Shown here: piece by piece, positions 12,100 through 23,455 of the stretch
How positions within the stretch are numbered: position 1 is the stretch's first letter
Layout of the letters: every line of letters starts with the position of its first letter
Source of the DNA: Rhodamnia argentea
Taxonomy: Eukaryota > Streptophyta > Magnoliopsida > Myrtales > Myrtaceae
Assembly: GCF_020921035.1 (NCBI RefSeq)
Contig: NC_063150.1
Span: 34,891,826-34,955,825 of the forward strand
Length of the DNA stretch: 64,000 nucleotides
Reading direction: 5' to 3'
Program-made: the position numbers and the translations under genes
Notes under the pieces: generated by a model
What the model was told of the DNA's origin: nothing
The model's input: only the letters and a program-made list of their open reading frames with translations
Database searches by the model: none

Positions 12100-13762
12100 C
12101 TAGTGTCTATTTGAAGGCATCCTGTTCGTCGAATCCAGATCCATCTTACATTTTTCTCTCATATCTTTGAGCTCACAATAACTACTTTGCTGCAAAGCAG
12201 AAATTCAAGTTACCTCTTAGTATCAATGAGAAAATAGCGCCCATGGCTCTATTGTAATGGAGGAGAAGGAAGAAAATATTTGGCCTGACAGTGCAATGCA
12301 TTCAGAAGCTATGTTAAAAAAAATAGAAAACTGCAAATTATCAAAGAAAATTAACCTTGTGTACAATCTCATAAAAGCAAATGGAATCATCCCCTTAAAA
12401 GAACAAAAGGTTGAAACTGATCTACAAGAAACAGATACTCACGAGTTCACGGCCTTCATGGACTAGTATGTCCTCCATGCGAAGAAAGAGTGACCTCCAT
12501 TGATTCGTGAGAACATATTCCAGATTTGGAGACTTATTTGAGTTTCCTGAAACATGGATAACATCCTTTGCCATAGCAGTTTTCTGAACCAAAGTGTTAG
12601 CTTCTTTTCGACTCTTGCTCACTGCTGAAGGATGGATAACATGGCTTTTGTCAATTTCATCTATCAAGTTATCACCATGTATATTGAAGCAGAAGGAGAC
12701 TAATACAAGCACCATTTCCCTGCTATCCAAAAAAATGAACCTCCAATAGATGGAAGGTGCCCAAGACAAAGGACAAAACTTACCAGATATTCGACCCTTT
12801 ATGTCTTGGTAGTGAAGGTCTGACCACATATAAGCAGCTGACAACAGAAATGACGAAGATATGTATTTCAAGTTATATCTATTATGGATTAAATGTGCTG
12901 GATCAGAACAACTAGATAAATTAGAAAGTGTCGAGAACTTAAAAGTACCTTTCAAACAAAAAGAACAGGAACAACTTTTGAGCAGGTCCTCTTCAGCACA
13001 CAAATTGTCACAGCCATTTCCCTCCAAAGTTTGGCATCTTATCAATTCAAAGTTTTTGAGACCCTGTGAGTTAGGCAACCTTGACCACTCAATGGAGCCA
13101 GAACTGTTCGATGCTAATTTCCCAATTCTGAGGCCCTCGTCACAATTGCTAAGTACCTGAGTAATGGGACCTTGTGCGGAGCTTTCTCTAATTGGATCGA
13201 CATAAACTTCCTTTACAACATCTGCATGCTCGTTGCGCACCTTGATCCCCTCAGAGCTTTTCTCACCCACTTGACTGCTCAAAGTCGAGACAATCGACGT
13301 ACAACTATCCCTTGATGCATCAGCCACTTCCAATACACTTCGTGCATTCATTTCAATCCCCAAAACCTTAGGACTGCTGTGCGAAACATTTAATGTTTCC
13401 TGGGATCTAACAACAGCAGAAAACACACTATGGCTGGCACCACTGAGCTTGTCATGCACAGGGGATGAACCACGAGCCTTCTTGTCCTTGAAAAAAGGAA
13501 TAGTACCCTTCTTAACACCGTGCCCATCATGTCTGGTAGTGCATTTCCCCTTCACCAAATTCTCAACTCCCAAACACACCTGCTTCACAGAAGCCGCATC
13601 CCCTCCCCCGTCTATTCTACATTTACCCCGCCTGTCTTGAGATTTTGCTCCTGAATCATCGGAAACGAGCGAAAACCCCCTTTTCACAGGCCGATTGGTC
13701 ACATCACCGAGAGCAGGGCAATCCCCCCGAGAGCCGCCGGAGAAATTGTCCCCGCTCATCAT
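12100..13762 (-). CDS. Plant protein of unknown function with CSCSFC motif
   Basis: Four exons on the minus strand: 13762-12949, 12837-12784, 12624-12443, 12189-12100 (1140 nt, 379 residues); all borders are GT–AG and phases agree. The N-terminus has PALGDVTNRPVKRGFS, followed by a long Ser-rich, low-complexity stretch to about residue 260. A conserved-looking C-terminal part follows: CSCSFCLK (264-271) joined to AAYMWSDLHYQDIKGRIS, then SKSRKEANTLVQK, LTNQWRSLFLRMED, and a last exon with LKDMREKCKMDLDS. The splice joins that bring these segments together are what make me trust the gene. I recognise the family only as an uncharacterised plant protein. The C-terminal third looks helical and may be a coiled coil. 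Three clustered cysteines could bind metal, which is speculative. The last exon is the least certain part. Confidence 0.7.
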
Positions 13763-15293
13763 GAACTTGACTCGAAAAGCCCAGATCTGTCACAAACAAA
13801 ACAGTGCTCGCAGCTCCTATACTTCAAAAACAAAGAAGGCCGTCCCCCCACCAACCTCGAAACCTAAACCACAATGAACTTGACAGAGGAGATTCGCCCG
13901 AAGTTCCTATCGCATCCTCCGACTTCCTGCGGCGAAAAGCAGGTCGCAGTCGATCGAAAACGAAGAAAGCTTAGAACAACGAGTGCAAAAAAAAAAAATT
14001 CAGTAACAAGAAAAAAATTCGAGATTGAGAGAGTGACCTTCATTTGAGGGGACGAGAGAGGAATTCGAACGAGGTTAAGGACGCTCGTCCGCCATCATCA
14101 TCGACGATTGAAGGTGGGAAGGAAGGAAGCGAGGATGGCCAGTAGGGTTTTGGTAGTGCAGAAATATTTTTTTTGGATTGAGGAAGGAGGGAGGAGGCGG
14201 GAAGAGGACGAGAAGAATCCATGGCAAATGGCGAAAACGGGGCTCCAAACCCGCGCCTCTTGGATTTTGAATTCGGGTTCTGGAAGCACAGTCACGCGCG
14301 GGTCATCGGTAGACTGTCGTGCTTTTTCACTTTTGCTTTTTATTTTATTTTTATTTATTGCTATTCTTTTAATTAGACTTTTGTTTGGCTAAGATGTTAA
14401 TGTGGAATTACAGACTGATTTTCCATGATTTGAATTGAAATATTCCTCCACTTCGATTTTATTTAGGCTCCTTCCCTCGCTACCCGGCTCTCTCGTCCGA
14501 GTCAAAGCTTGAGTCCACAAAAGCCAAGCCCGAGTTTCTCAAGGCCGAGCCACGACCTCGATGCCGGTGCTCGAGTTCCCAACCACCGTGTTTGGATATC
14601 CAATTCCTGTGTCTCAAATCATCGCCTTTAGACCTTGATTTCTTGACGGTCGAGCAAAGTTTACAAGAGTTGAGATCAAGTCTATCAAGATTGGGGTCCG
14701 TATTTCGGTACCCGGCTCCCACAATCAAATCACTGGACTTCGCTCGTGCTCGAGATTTAAGTGGTTGGGCTCGAAAAATATGGGCTCTTGTGATAGGGGT
14801 CTTGACAAATGGATATTCTTTATTTCGCATAGAATAACATTTCTAAGAAAATATGATGAATTAATTTTAAAATTTCAGTTAAATATCGAAATATATTGTG
14901 TAATCTAAAAAATAATGTTAAATTTTTTTAGCAAAACAAATAGAATAATAATAATAATAAAAGGAAAAGAACCGCCAAAATTCAGACTCACCGTTCCAAT
15001 CCAGATTCCGGAACCAACCGGTGTTCGCGGTCAAACATGATCAACTCACGTTGGGAGGCGCGCCAGAAGGAGTTAACTGCCAACGCCATCACCCAATCTC
15101 CTGCTGACACGTCGTCACTAATACGTCAGTCCACGTCATCCCCCGTGCCGTGCAAGGGAACTGGCATGAAGGCAGCCATCTCTGCATCTCTAAGCATAAG
15201 CTGACATTCTTCATCTTCAATCCCTTCCCTTCCCTCCCCTCCCACCTCCGTACTTCCGTTCGCCTGATCTCTCTGTTGTGTCTCTCTCTGCGA
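13763..15293. other. Divergent intergenic region (unknown gene / ACX2)
   Basis: Upstream of two divergently transcribed genes. 13763-14250 is probably leader of the minus-strand gene. 15130-15293 is CT-rich, as expected for the ACX2 leader. No coding region is supported; ORFs between 14098 and 14830 have no recognisable content. Confidence 0.5.
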
Positions 15294-18200
15294 ATGGAGT
15301 CGTCGTCATCGTCTTCGAGCTCAGTCGAAGCCCCGGAGCACGGAGCTCAGTCGTCGGCGAGGCGGCTCCTGCGGCTCCGCTCCCACCTGACGCCGGACGT
15401 GCCTCCTCCTCCTCCGCGGCGCGCCGACGAGCTCGAGATGCTGACGTGCGCTAGGGCTACTAAGCTCGAGATCGACACCGAGAGATTGTCCGACTACATG
15501 AGGGGGAAGCACCGGGGAATCCAGGAGAAGGTGTACGAGTACTTCAATTCGAGGCCCCATCTCCAGACGCCGGTCGAGATCTCCATGGACGAGCACCGAG
15601 AGCTCTGCATGAGTCAGCTTCTAGGCCTGGTCAGGAGAGGCCGGGATTCGGCCGTTCCGTTTCGTTTCCGAGGATCCGGAGAAGTATTTCGCGATCATGG
15701 AGGCCGCCGGTAGCGTCGACATGTCGCTCGGGATCAAGATGGGCGTGCAGTACAGGTGATCTCGAGGAACTCGTTTTTGCTTTTTGACTTCAGATTTTGA
15801 ATTTCGGCTGGCTGTTCCGTTAGGCTGTTACTGTTTTCGAATCGTTCTGGTCCACGCCGGGGTTTAGGTGTTGGTTGGGAGTTGTTAGAGATGCTGTAGC
15901 TCGTTCTGGCATGATTTTGTTCGGTTTGATCTCAGAATATCGTGGAACTTCGATTGGAAGTAATTTCGAATACAATTAGAGTTGAATTCGTTGTGTGTGA
16001 TGTGCAGCAAGTTCTTGTCGCTACTCTTCCTAACACCTTGATTTCGTTGGTTGTCTGGTGTCTTATTAACTTGAGTTACCGACCTTCTTGGGTTTAAATA
16101 GATTCAATTCCCATTATGCATGATTGCATGAGGGCCGTCCACTTGCATGGGACCTATGCCGGTGGATGGCTCAAAGAATCACTGGTAGCATTGGTAAGTC
16201 CTCGGCTGAATTTGGTATTGCATGATCGAGAAAGTCTAGCATTCTATGTAAGGCATATGTTGAGCGGTGTGTTGACACAATGTCATACCGAATCGAGTAA
16301 TCTCATTATCATAGTTGTGAAGAATTTAATGCAAATGCAAACATGCCACAGAACAGCAGTATCATAGTGCATGCATCAAATGAGAGACTTTCTAGGTGAC
16401 CTGCCTAATAACTCATTAAGTTCTATCTTGAAAAGGATGAGAAAGGTATTGACCCTAAAGAAAAAAAAATTGAAAATATTATTTTGCTACATTTCCATTC
16501 ATTCTTTCCCATTAAGCATGTAGATATAACAAGGAAAAGGAAAAAGCAAAGAAAAACAAATTTTAGTTGAAGTAAGAGGGGACAGGGAGACTACTGAGCT
16601 ATGTAAATGCAGAATTCCGATGCCATTTGCAATTTCACTGTGTACATCACTTTTCTTTCTTCTAGCATCCCTGTAAATTATACGGAGGAAAAATGCTTTT
16701 CCCAGGATTGTCATTTCGACAGGATGGACATAGCGAAGCACTGTGACTTGCGGAAACAAACATCCTTGAATTTGAGTATTGGAAAGAGGTGCATATTTAT
16801 CTGCTTGAAGTGACCTAGATTAGTGGAAAAAAAGTAGGAGATATATGCTTCTGACAGTTTTAAAAGTAGAAAAAGGAAGAAGATTTTAATAACAAAGAGT
16901 GATACCGTTTAATGTGGTTTCTCTTAGAGTTGCATGAGGTTTATTTACGCTGGTGGTCCCTCAGGAACTAAAGTGTGTAAGCAGTTGTGAGAAAAACTCG
17001 TGAATTGTACTTTTGTTTGATAGATAGAGAAAACTCATTTACGAACCTGACCTATTTTTATGCAGTCTTTGGGGAGGCTCAGTGATCAACTTAGGAACTA
17101 AAAGACATAGGGATAAGTACTCTGACCAGATCGATAGCATGGAATATCCAGGTTGTTTTGCAATGACAGAACTACATCATGGTAAGGTTTCTGATAATCT
17201 GTTTCTCAGGTTGCTTTCTAATTTTTTATAAGGTAGTGCTCTGAATTATTATTATTTTTTTGTTCCTTTTTGCTCGGTAATTCAACTCAATAGCTCTTGT
17301 ACCTGCCTCCCCTGTCTGCCTTGCCATCAGGCTGAAGGCAGGTGGTAATTGCTGTGCAGATTTAAATTTATCTTTTGGCATAAGAATGACATGAGTTCCT
17401 ATATTTTATTGAGATACAACAATTTTTCTTTTGTACTGCCATTTTACTGAAAATGAAAGTTTCATAAGATCACTAACGAAGTGATAGTCAACATCGGTAT
17501 GTACGTGGCAGAAATATCTGGCAGTTCTCTTACTGGGCATCTAACCACTACACATTGTCCATTGCACTTTCTACCTAGGGCTTTTGTTTAGTTAGCATTG
17601 ACATACCAGTAAACTTACTTATCTTCTTGTCTACTAAATGGCTTTTGGCTTTCTTCTGCAAGGCTCAAATGTTCAAGGTCTTCAAACTACTGCAACATTT
17701 GACCCAATCACAGATGAATTTGTTATAGACACTCCAAATGATGGTGCCATTAAATGGTGGATTGGCAATGCTGCAGTCCATGGCAAGTTCGCAACTGTTT
17801 TTGCCAAGCTAATGCTGCCAACTCATGAAGCAAGAGGACTTGCTGATATGGGAGTCCATGCCTTTATTGTCCCGATAAGGGATATGACAACGCACAAAAC
17901 ACTTCCGGGAATTGAAATACATGATTGTGGGCATAAGATTGGCCTGAATGGGGTAGATAATGGAGCACTAAGGTTCCGCTCCGTAAGAATTCCTCGAGAA
18001 AATCTCCTCAATAGGTTTGGAGATGTGTCTCGGGATGGGAAATACACGAGCAGCCTCCCAACTATCAATAAAAGGTTTGCCGCTACCCTTGGTGAACTTG
18101 TGGGTGGAAGGGTTGGCTTGGCATATTCTTCGGTTGGAGTCCTAAAAATTGCCGTCACAATTGCCACGAGATATTCTTTACTTCGTCAGCAATTTGGTCC

Positions 18201-20494
18201 TCCCAAGAAGCCTGAAGTTAGTATTCTGGATTACCAATCTCAACAACACAAGCTTATGCCCATGCTGGCTTCAACATATGCATTTCATTTCGCCACTCTG
18301 TATTTGGTGGAGAAGTACTCAGAGATGAAGAAGTCTCATGATGATCAATTGGTTGGAGATGTTCATGCACTTTCGGCAGGTCTCAAGGCTTATGTGACTT
18401 CTTATACAGCAAAATCGTTAAGCATCTGTCGGGAGGCATGTGGAGGACATGGTTATGCAGCTGTCAATAGATTTGGTAGCTTGAGGAATGATCATGATAT
18501 TTTTCAGACTTTTGAAGGGGACAACACAGTGCTTCTGCAGCAGGTAATTACAACATTGTTACATTTTATAATTATACAATTGGAAATGATACAGTTTTAC
18601 AGAGGGGAATGGATGCCCTATATAGACAGGCCTATGACTACTTAGGAAAGTTGTCCTCCTTATGCCCTAAATAGGTTTGCAAATCCTTGTCATGTCCTTC
18701 TCTTTTTGTTTCTTTGATATTAAGCAAATTATCAGTGTGGTGGAATTTAACCGCATCAAATTTCTTCACCAGACATTCTTTCTTTCTGCTAAATATTAAC
18801 AGGGATAATTAAGTAAAATTCTCTCAATTGCTAAATGTGCAGTCATCTTGTATAAGTGGAAAAGTAGATAATATAGCATTGTCATTAAGATATATGCAAA
18901 GGACTTTATGATTGCTTGTAAATTTTAATCCCGATTGCCTTTCGATTTCGGTCCTACGCTGAATTTGTGGTCTCTCCCATTTGATGCAAGTGTGTGCCAT
19001 AGCGTTGTACTTGAAATGATAATCATGAATGATGCATGTTTGGTGTCATTTTCACACTAATCGTGAGAGACAAAAATATACGCTCTGGTTGAATAACATC
19101 CGAGCATCAACTTGTATAGGCCTCTACTAGCACAGGGCAGTGAGACAGCTAATGATGATAGTGAGTTTCTCAAATTTATATGCAGGTGGCTGGTGATCTC
19201 TTAAAGCAATACAAGGAGAAATTTCAAGGGGGGACACTTGCAGTTACATGGAACTACTTGAGGGAGTCTATGAACACTTACCTATCACAGCCCAACCCTG
19301 TGACTGCTAGATGGGAAAGCGAAGAGCATTTGCGTGATCCTAAGTTCCAGTTGGATGCATTTAGAGTAAGTGGCTTGATTTCAGTTTGACAACTATCTGT
19401 CATTGTGTGATACTCCTTATTGATTGAAGTAGGGATAAGACCTGTCCTCTATGATAGCTGCTAGCTTTCCTCGCTCTCCTGTCCTTTCCAATTATTTTGT
19501 TCTTTCTTATGCAGTACCGGACTTCTCGACTGCTTCAGAGTGTTGCCGTGAGACTCCGAAAACACACTAAGACCCTTGGAAGTTTTGGTGCTTGGAACAG
19601 ATGCTTAAATCACCTTCTGACACTTGCAGAGTCGCATATTGAATCTGTTGTTCTTGCAAAGTTCATTGAAGCTGTAGAGAGGTAATTTCCATTTTTCATG
19701 AGAGCGTTCTAACACATCCTTGATGGATTTCTCATTGCACTCCTTTGAACCAGATGTCCTGATGTGAGCGCTCGAGCTGTCCTCAAATTAGCATGTGATC
19801 TTTATGCCCTGGATTGTATTTGGAATGACATAGGAACCTACCGCAACGTTGACTATGTGGCGCCCAACAAAGCTAAGGTATGAGTAGTACACGAGATTCT
19901 TCGTTCTGAATTCTATAAAATGCAACTGCATCAGAGTGCAAGAATTGTTAGGATTCTAGGTACTACATAGATACTCCTTTGATCTTAGTGATATTAAACT
20001 ATTAACGAGTTGTCAAAATGTACTCTTATATCCCTTGCATACCCGATTAGGTCTTTGCGATTAATCAGTGCAAAGTGGAATTTCTTGAGAAGACAGCAAG
20101 CCTTTCATATTTGAGGGTGGCGTTTGGCAGAATTAGATCTTCTTATCCTGGATATCTTCTTTTTCTAGATTTTCATGACTAAAGACTTATGTTACGTGGT
20201 TAAGACTAGGTGTGTAGTTCTTTTCTATAAGTAAAGAAGAATACATTTGATCATGAATCGCGACACCTTTGCATTGCCGTCTTTTAAACCATAGCAGTTC
20301 TACTCGGTAACTGATTTACGAATGGGCTTGTCTTTCAGGCAATCCACAAACTCACCGAGTATCTCAGTTTCCAAGTGAGAAATGTTGCTGGAGAGCTTGT
20401 ACATGCCTTTGACCTTCCGGATCACGTGACACGGGCGCCAATCGCTATGCAATCAGAAGCTTACTCTCAGTACACTCAGTATGTCGGATTCTAG
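15294..20494 (+). CDS. ACX2: Peroxisomal acyl-CoA oxidase 2 (long-chain), with one-base frameshift in exon 1
   Basis: First enzyme of peroxisomal beta-oxidation: oxidises long-chain acyl-CoA to trans-2-enoyl-CoA with FAD and releases H2O2. Seven exons: 15294-15755, 17066-17181, 17663-18543, 19186-19365, 19515-19681, 19754-19877, 20339-20494. Residues 24-32 (RLLRLRSHL) fit the PTS2 peroxisomal signal R-L-x5-H-L. Other marks: MTELHHGSNVQGL (FAD/substrate region), [30 protein letters not shown] and FQTFEGDN with the catalytic glutamate. The C-terminus is QYVGF, not a PTS1, as in ACX2. The exons sum to 2086 nt, one more than a multiple of three. The surplus base is an A at about 15636: after LGLVR the reading shifts and stops at 15711-15713, while the next frame continues the family sequence ([20 protein letters not shown]). 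Without it the product would be 694 residues, close to the 692 I recall for Arabidopsis. Either an assembly error or a true null allele. Confidence 0.92.
15363..15389 (+). other. PTS2 peroxisomal targeting nonapeptide of ACX2
   Basis: Encodes RLLRLRSHL (residues 24-32 of ACX2), a match to the PTS2 pattern R-L-x5-H-L near the N-terminus. It lies upstream of the frameshift. Confidence 0.8.
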
Positions 20495-21753
20495 TTTGCT
20501 CTGATGATTGCGATAAGACAAATTCACACGACAGTCATTGATCCCGAAATAAGGATGTCACGTTACCTTGTCAAGTTTACCGTGCAAGGACAGCGACGAT
20601 GGTGATACAGATCCACACCGGGACAGAAATAAGTGGTCGGACCGAGAAGTCACTGCCTCCGACCTTGTTCTTGTCTTTATGTACCGAAGGGCACACCAAA
20701 TTCTTTGGGCAAAGTTAACATGGCCCGACGTTTCATCTTCAATGTGATACGAGTGTTGCCACGAGGACTTTCATTTTTGTAGCGCTCGTGAGTACTGCTC
20801 CAGTCAATGTGCAACATTAACCGAGTTGATCTGTGGAAACCTGCGCAAGAATGCATTCTTGTTTTGCTATGTGACTCCATTGTCTGTAATCTGTGTTGCA
20901 TTGATCATCTTGTGTTTTAAGGTTAAACAATCAACCCGAAAGATAAAAACGTAGGAATACGATACGTTCCATAAGAAGATGAGAAAAATTACTAATTGCA
21001 AGGATATGTTACTAGTTTGTCAATAGGTAGAAAACTCGCTTCTCCGAAGCAAAAAATGTTGGGATTAGTTGCACAAGTATATACATTGCAGTAAAGACTA
21101 AAGGCTAGAAAGAGAAATTGCGACACAATTTTTATATTGGTTCATTTTTAAATTAGATTTACATTTAATGGAGGATTTCACTTTATTTAGGAGCTCTCAC
21201 TCTTTTTTACAGCTCTCAATTACAAGAAAAAGAGATTATATATAATAGTAGCTATTCATGATCGTAAGTCCAAATTATCAATAAAATGCGCATTCAAATT
21301 ATAAAAGCCCTTTGGCGTTCAAGAGGCGTTGTACTCTTGAGACCTCATCGAGATGGCTCTCGTCGGAGTGGGTTTCCATGCTTTCGTATCGATAGAGAGT
21401 ATGAACCGTACCCCAATAAAAAAATTCGCTCGCATTTGTAGATGATGCAAAGCATTAATTTTTTTTTTTTTTTTGGGTCAACCGGAACATTAAGTTGAGT
21501 TTAGATAAGAAAATCTACGTAGAGTGAATGGCATTCAGCCACAAACACGTAAATGCTCGTTAAAAGAAATACGTGGTTTCCGAACAGTCACGAATTTAAG
21601 ATTCATGTTATTGTGGTTGCAACGAGATGACCTTAAAACTGAGAAAGAGAACAAACAAGAAGATTATTCTGCTTCCTTCTTCTATTGCCCTCCCTGCCTA
21701 TTCATGCAAACTAAGGAAGAAAAACGGGGAAAGAATAAAGTTGTCCACGCGAT
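20495..21753. other. Intergenic between convergent ACX2 and Ole e 1-like gene
   Basis: The first ~450 bases are probably ACX2 3' UTR. 20940-21500 is AT-rich, ends in a T run near 21460-21474, and may be transposon-derived. No coding region is supported. Confidence 0.45.
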
Positions 21754-22147
21754 CTACTCATCAGAATCGAGCTGATAGCGAGCGCGCAACTCCGCACACT
21801 CGGCGAGCGGCTCGTCCTTCAGGCATCCCATGGAATTGGCGTAGTGCCTGCTGGAGATGGCTCCGTTGCTGCGGGTGAGGATCAGCGTTGCCTTGCCGCG
21901 CCCAGCGTCCACCGTCTGGCACCCCGGTTTCGGGCTGCTCACCAGGACGGCGTTGCATAGCTGGTCGTCGTGGTCGTCCTCGACGGTGATCTCCCATTTT
22001 CCATCGGCGTCGGTCTCCGTGTCGACGCTGTAGGCGAGATGGGTGCCGGTGCTGTCCATGCATTGGACCCTCACTATTGCGCCTGGAAGGGGCTCGGTTC
22101 AAACAACGCCTTGTTCGTCAGAACATGTTAATGAATTGGATAGAATG

Positions 22148-22183
<36 letters not shown>

Positions 22184-22347
22184 CCTTCAATTGGGGTGGA
22201 AGCGGGGGTCTCAAAGCCAAAACGGCAAGTGTCGCAATACGCCTTGCCTTGGATATAGAAGGGCCTTCTTTGCGTGTAACTTGCGCTGACAAGACAAGGC
22301 AACATCACACAAACGCCCAGCAACAACACCAGCATTGATCTCCCCAT
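21754..22347 (-). CDS. Ole e 1-like (pollen protein family) secreted protein
   Basis: Two exons, 22347-22185 and 22082-21754 (492 nt, 163 residues), with a GT–AG intron in phase 1. A hydrophobic signal peptide spans residues 1-22 (MGRSMLVLLLGVCVMLPCLV, then SA). The mature part carries the family signature YCDTCRFGFET at 37-47, then AIVRVQCMDS, a central YSVDTETDADGKWEI and three further cysteines, giving the six of the Ole e 1 fold. The family is found in cell walls of pollen and other tissues, with debated function in wall or pollen-tube growth; tissue cannot be read from sequence. The intron holds a (GA)n run next to its donor, and another GA run lies just upstream of the start in the leader or promoter. 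Confidence 0.92.
22153..22180. repeat. (GA)n microsatellite at the Ole e 1-like gene donor site
   Basis: GA dinucleotide run inside the intron, within five bases of the exon 1 donor. Confidence 0.9.
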
Positions 22348-22389
22348 TACTTGGTCTTAACACAGTAATGGCAATGTCTCACAAATCTG

Positions 22390-22410
22390 GAGAGAGAGAG
22401 AGAGAGAGAG
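22390..22410. repeat. (GA)n run upstream of the Ole e 1-like gene
   Basis: GA run about 45 bases upstream of the minus-strand ATG, followed by a GAA-rich stretch to 22437. Confidence 0.85.
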
Positions 22411-23084
22411 TAATAAGAAGAAGAAGAAGAAGAAGACGATGGGGAAGCAAGAGAGTTTGGTGCAGAAAGGAGATGCTAGATATAGTCGCTGTGTCGTTTG
22501 TATTATGCTTGCATTCGATCCAAATCACATGCAGACGTAGGGAGACTTTTGCACATCTTGCGGCGAGACTCCGTTTCCTTCTTCCTTTTGTTAAGTCGTC
22601 ATTAATTGTTAATTTCCAGTTGGACTCATGAGCTTTCTCCTTTATTTGCGCATGAATCAAGCTAAGTTTGAGATACGCAATGCCGCATAAGCCAAGTATA
22701 GTACTTAGAATGCATCATTGGTGGGCCAAATGCAGTGCCGAATTAAACGAACAACTTGTTCCGACCTGAACCGACGAGTGCTCAAATGGGGGAAGCCAAT
22801 ACTCGGCATCTCCACCGAGATATCGGTGTTACTCTGCAGGAAAGATCGATGCAAAGTGTCCAATTATGTATTGGTTCTACCAACGCATCGCGTGTTCTTG
22901 GATAAAATGTGTTCAGACGAAAATCAAGAGAGCAAGATAACCGACGTTCGGACAGATCTGGTGTTACCATGTGGCCAAGGTCCTGAATTGAATTAGGGTG
23001 TCGATGACCGCGGAGGATCCTGAATTGAATCAAGCGTATCGATGGCCGCAAAAGTTGAATGAATGAGACATTAATAGACATTAG

Positions 23085-23455
23085 ACCTATCAAAATGGGT
23101 CACGAATCAATTTTTTTAACTTATATATGATTGTGTGAGTTGTTATATGAGTTAGGTATATTCCATAAATGGATTATAAATGGTTTAAATATAATATGGG
23201 TGTTAAATAGGTCACGAATAAGTTTACAACTTACTTGGACCCTACTCACCTTTATGACTCTTTTTATTATCTTTGGCACCTCAATTTGGGTATGAGTTTT
23301 TCTAAATTCGGTTGAATATGGTAGCATCTTAGGTCGGGTATGAGTTGGGTACGAATCACTAGATTGGCATTGCATGAAAATGGGTCAAAACGGATTAAAT
23401 ATATTTATTTGGGTTGGACCATTTTCTACTTGAGAGAGTCATTTGACAGGTCTCA
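23085..23455 (+). repeat. Dispersed repeat family B, copy 1
   Basis: Contains GAGTTGTTATATGAGTTAG, AATGGATTATAAATGGTTT and a ...GGGTCACGAAT... segment. It resembles 52625-52990 in the same orientation, and 39425-39840 and 40555-40985 inverted. Non-coding. Confidence 0.6.

Noticed and set aside
16116..16367. Possible extra exon in the 1.3-kb first intron of ACX2 (83-codon ORF)
   Set aside because: Exon 1 (..GVQYS) and the exon at 17066 ([10 protein letters not shown]) join directly in the family protein, with matching phase.
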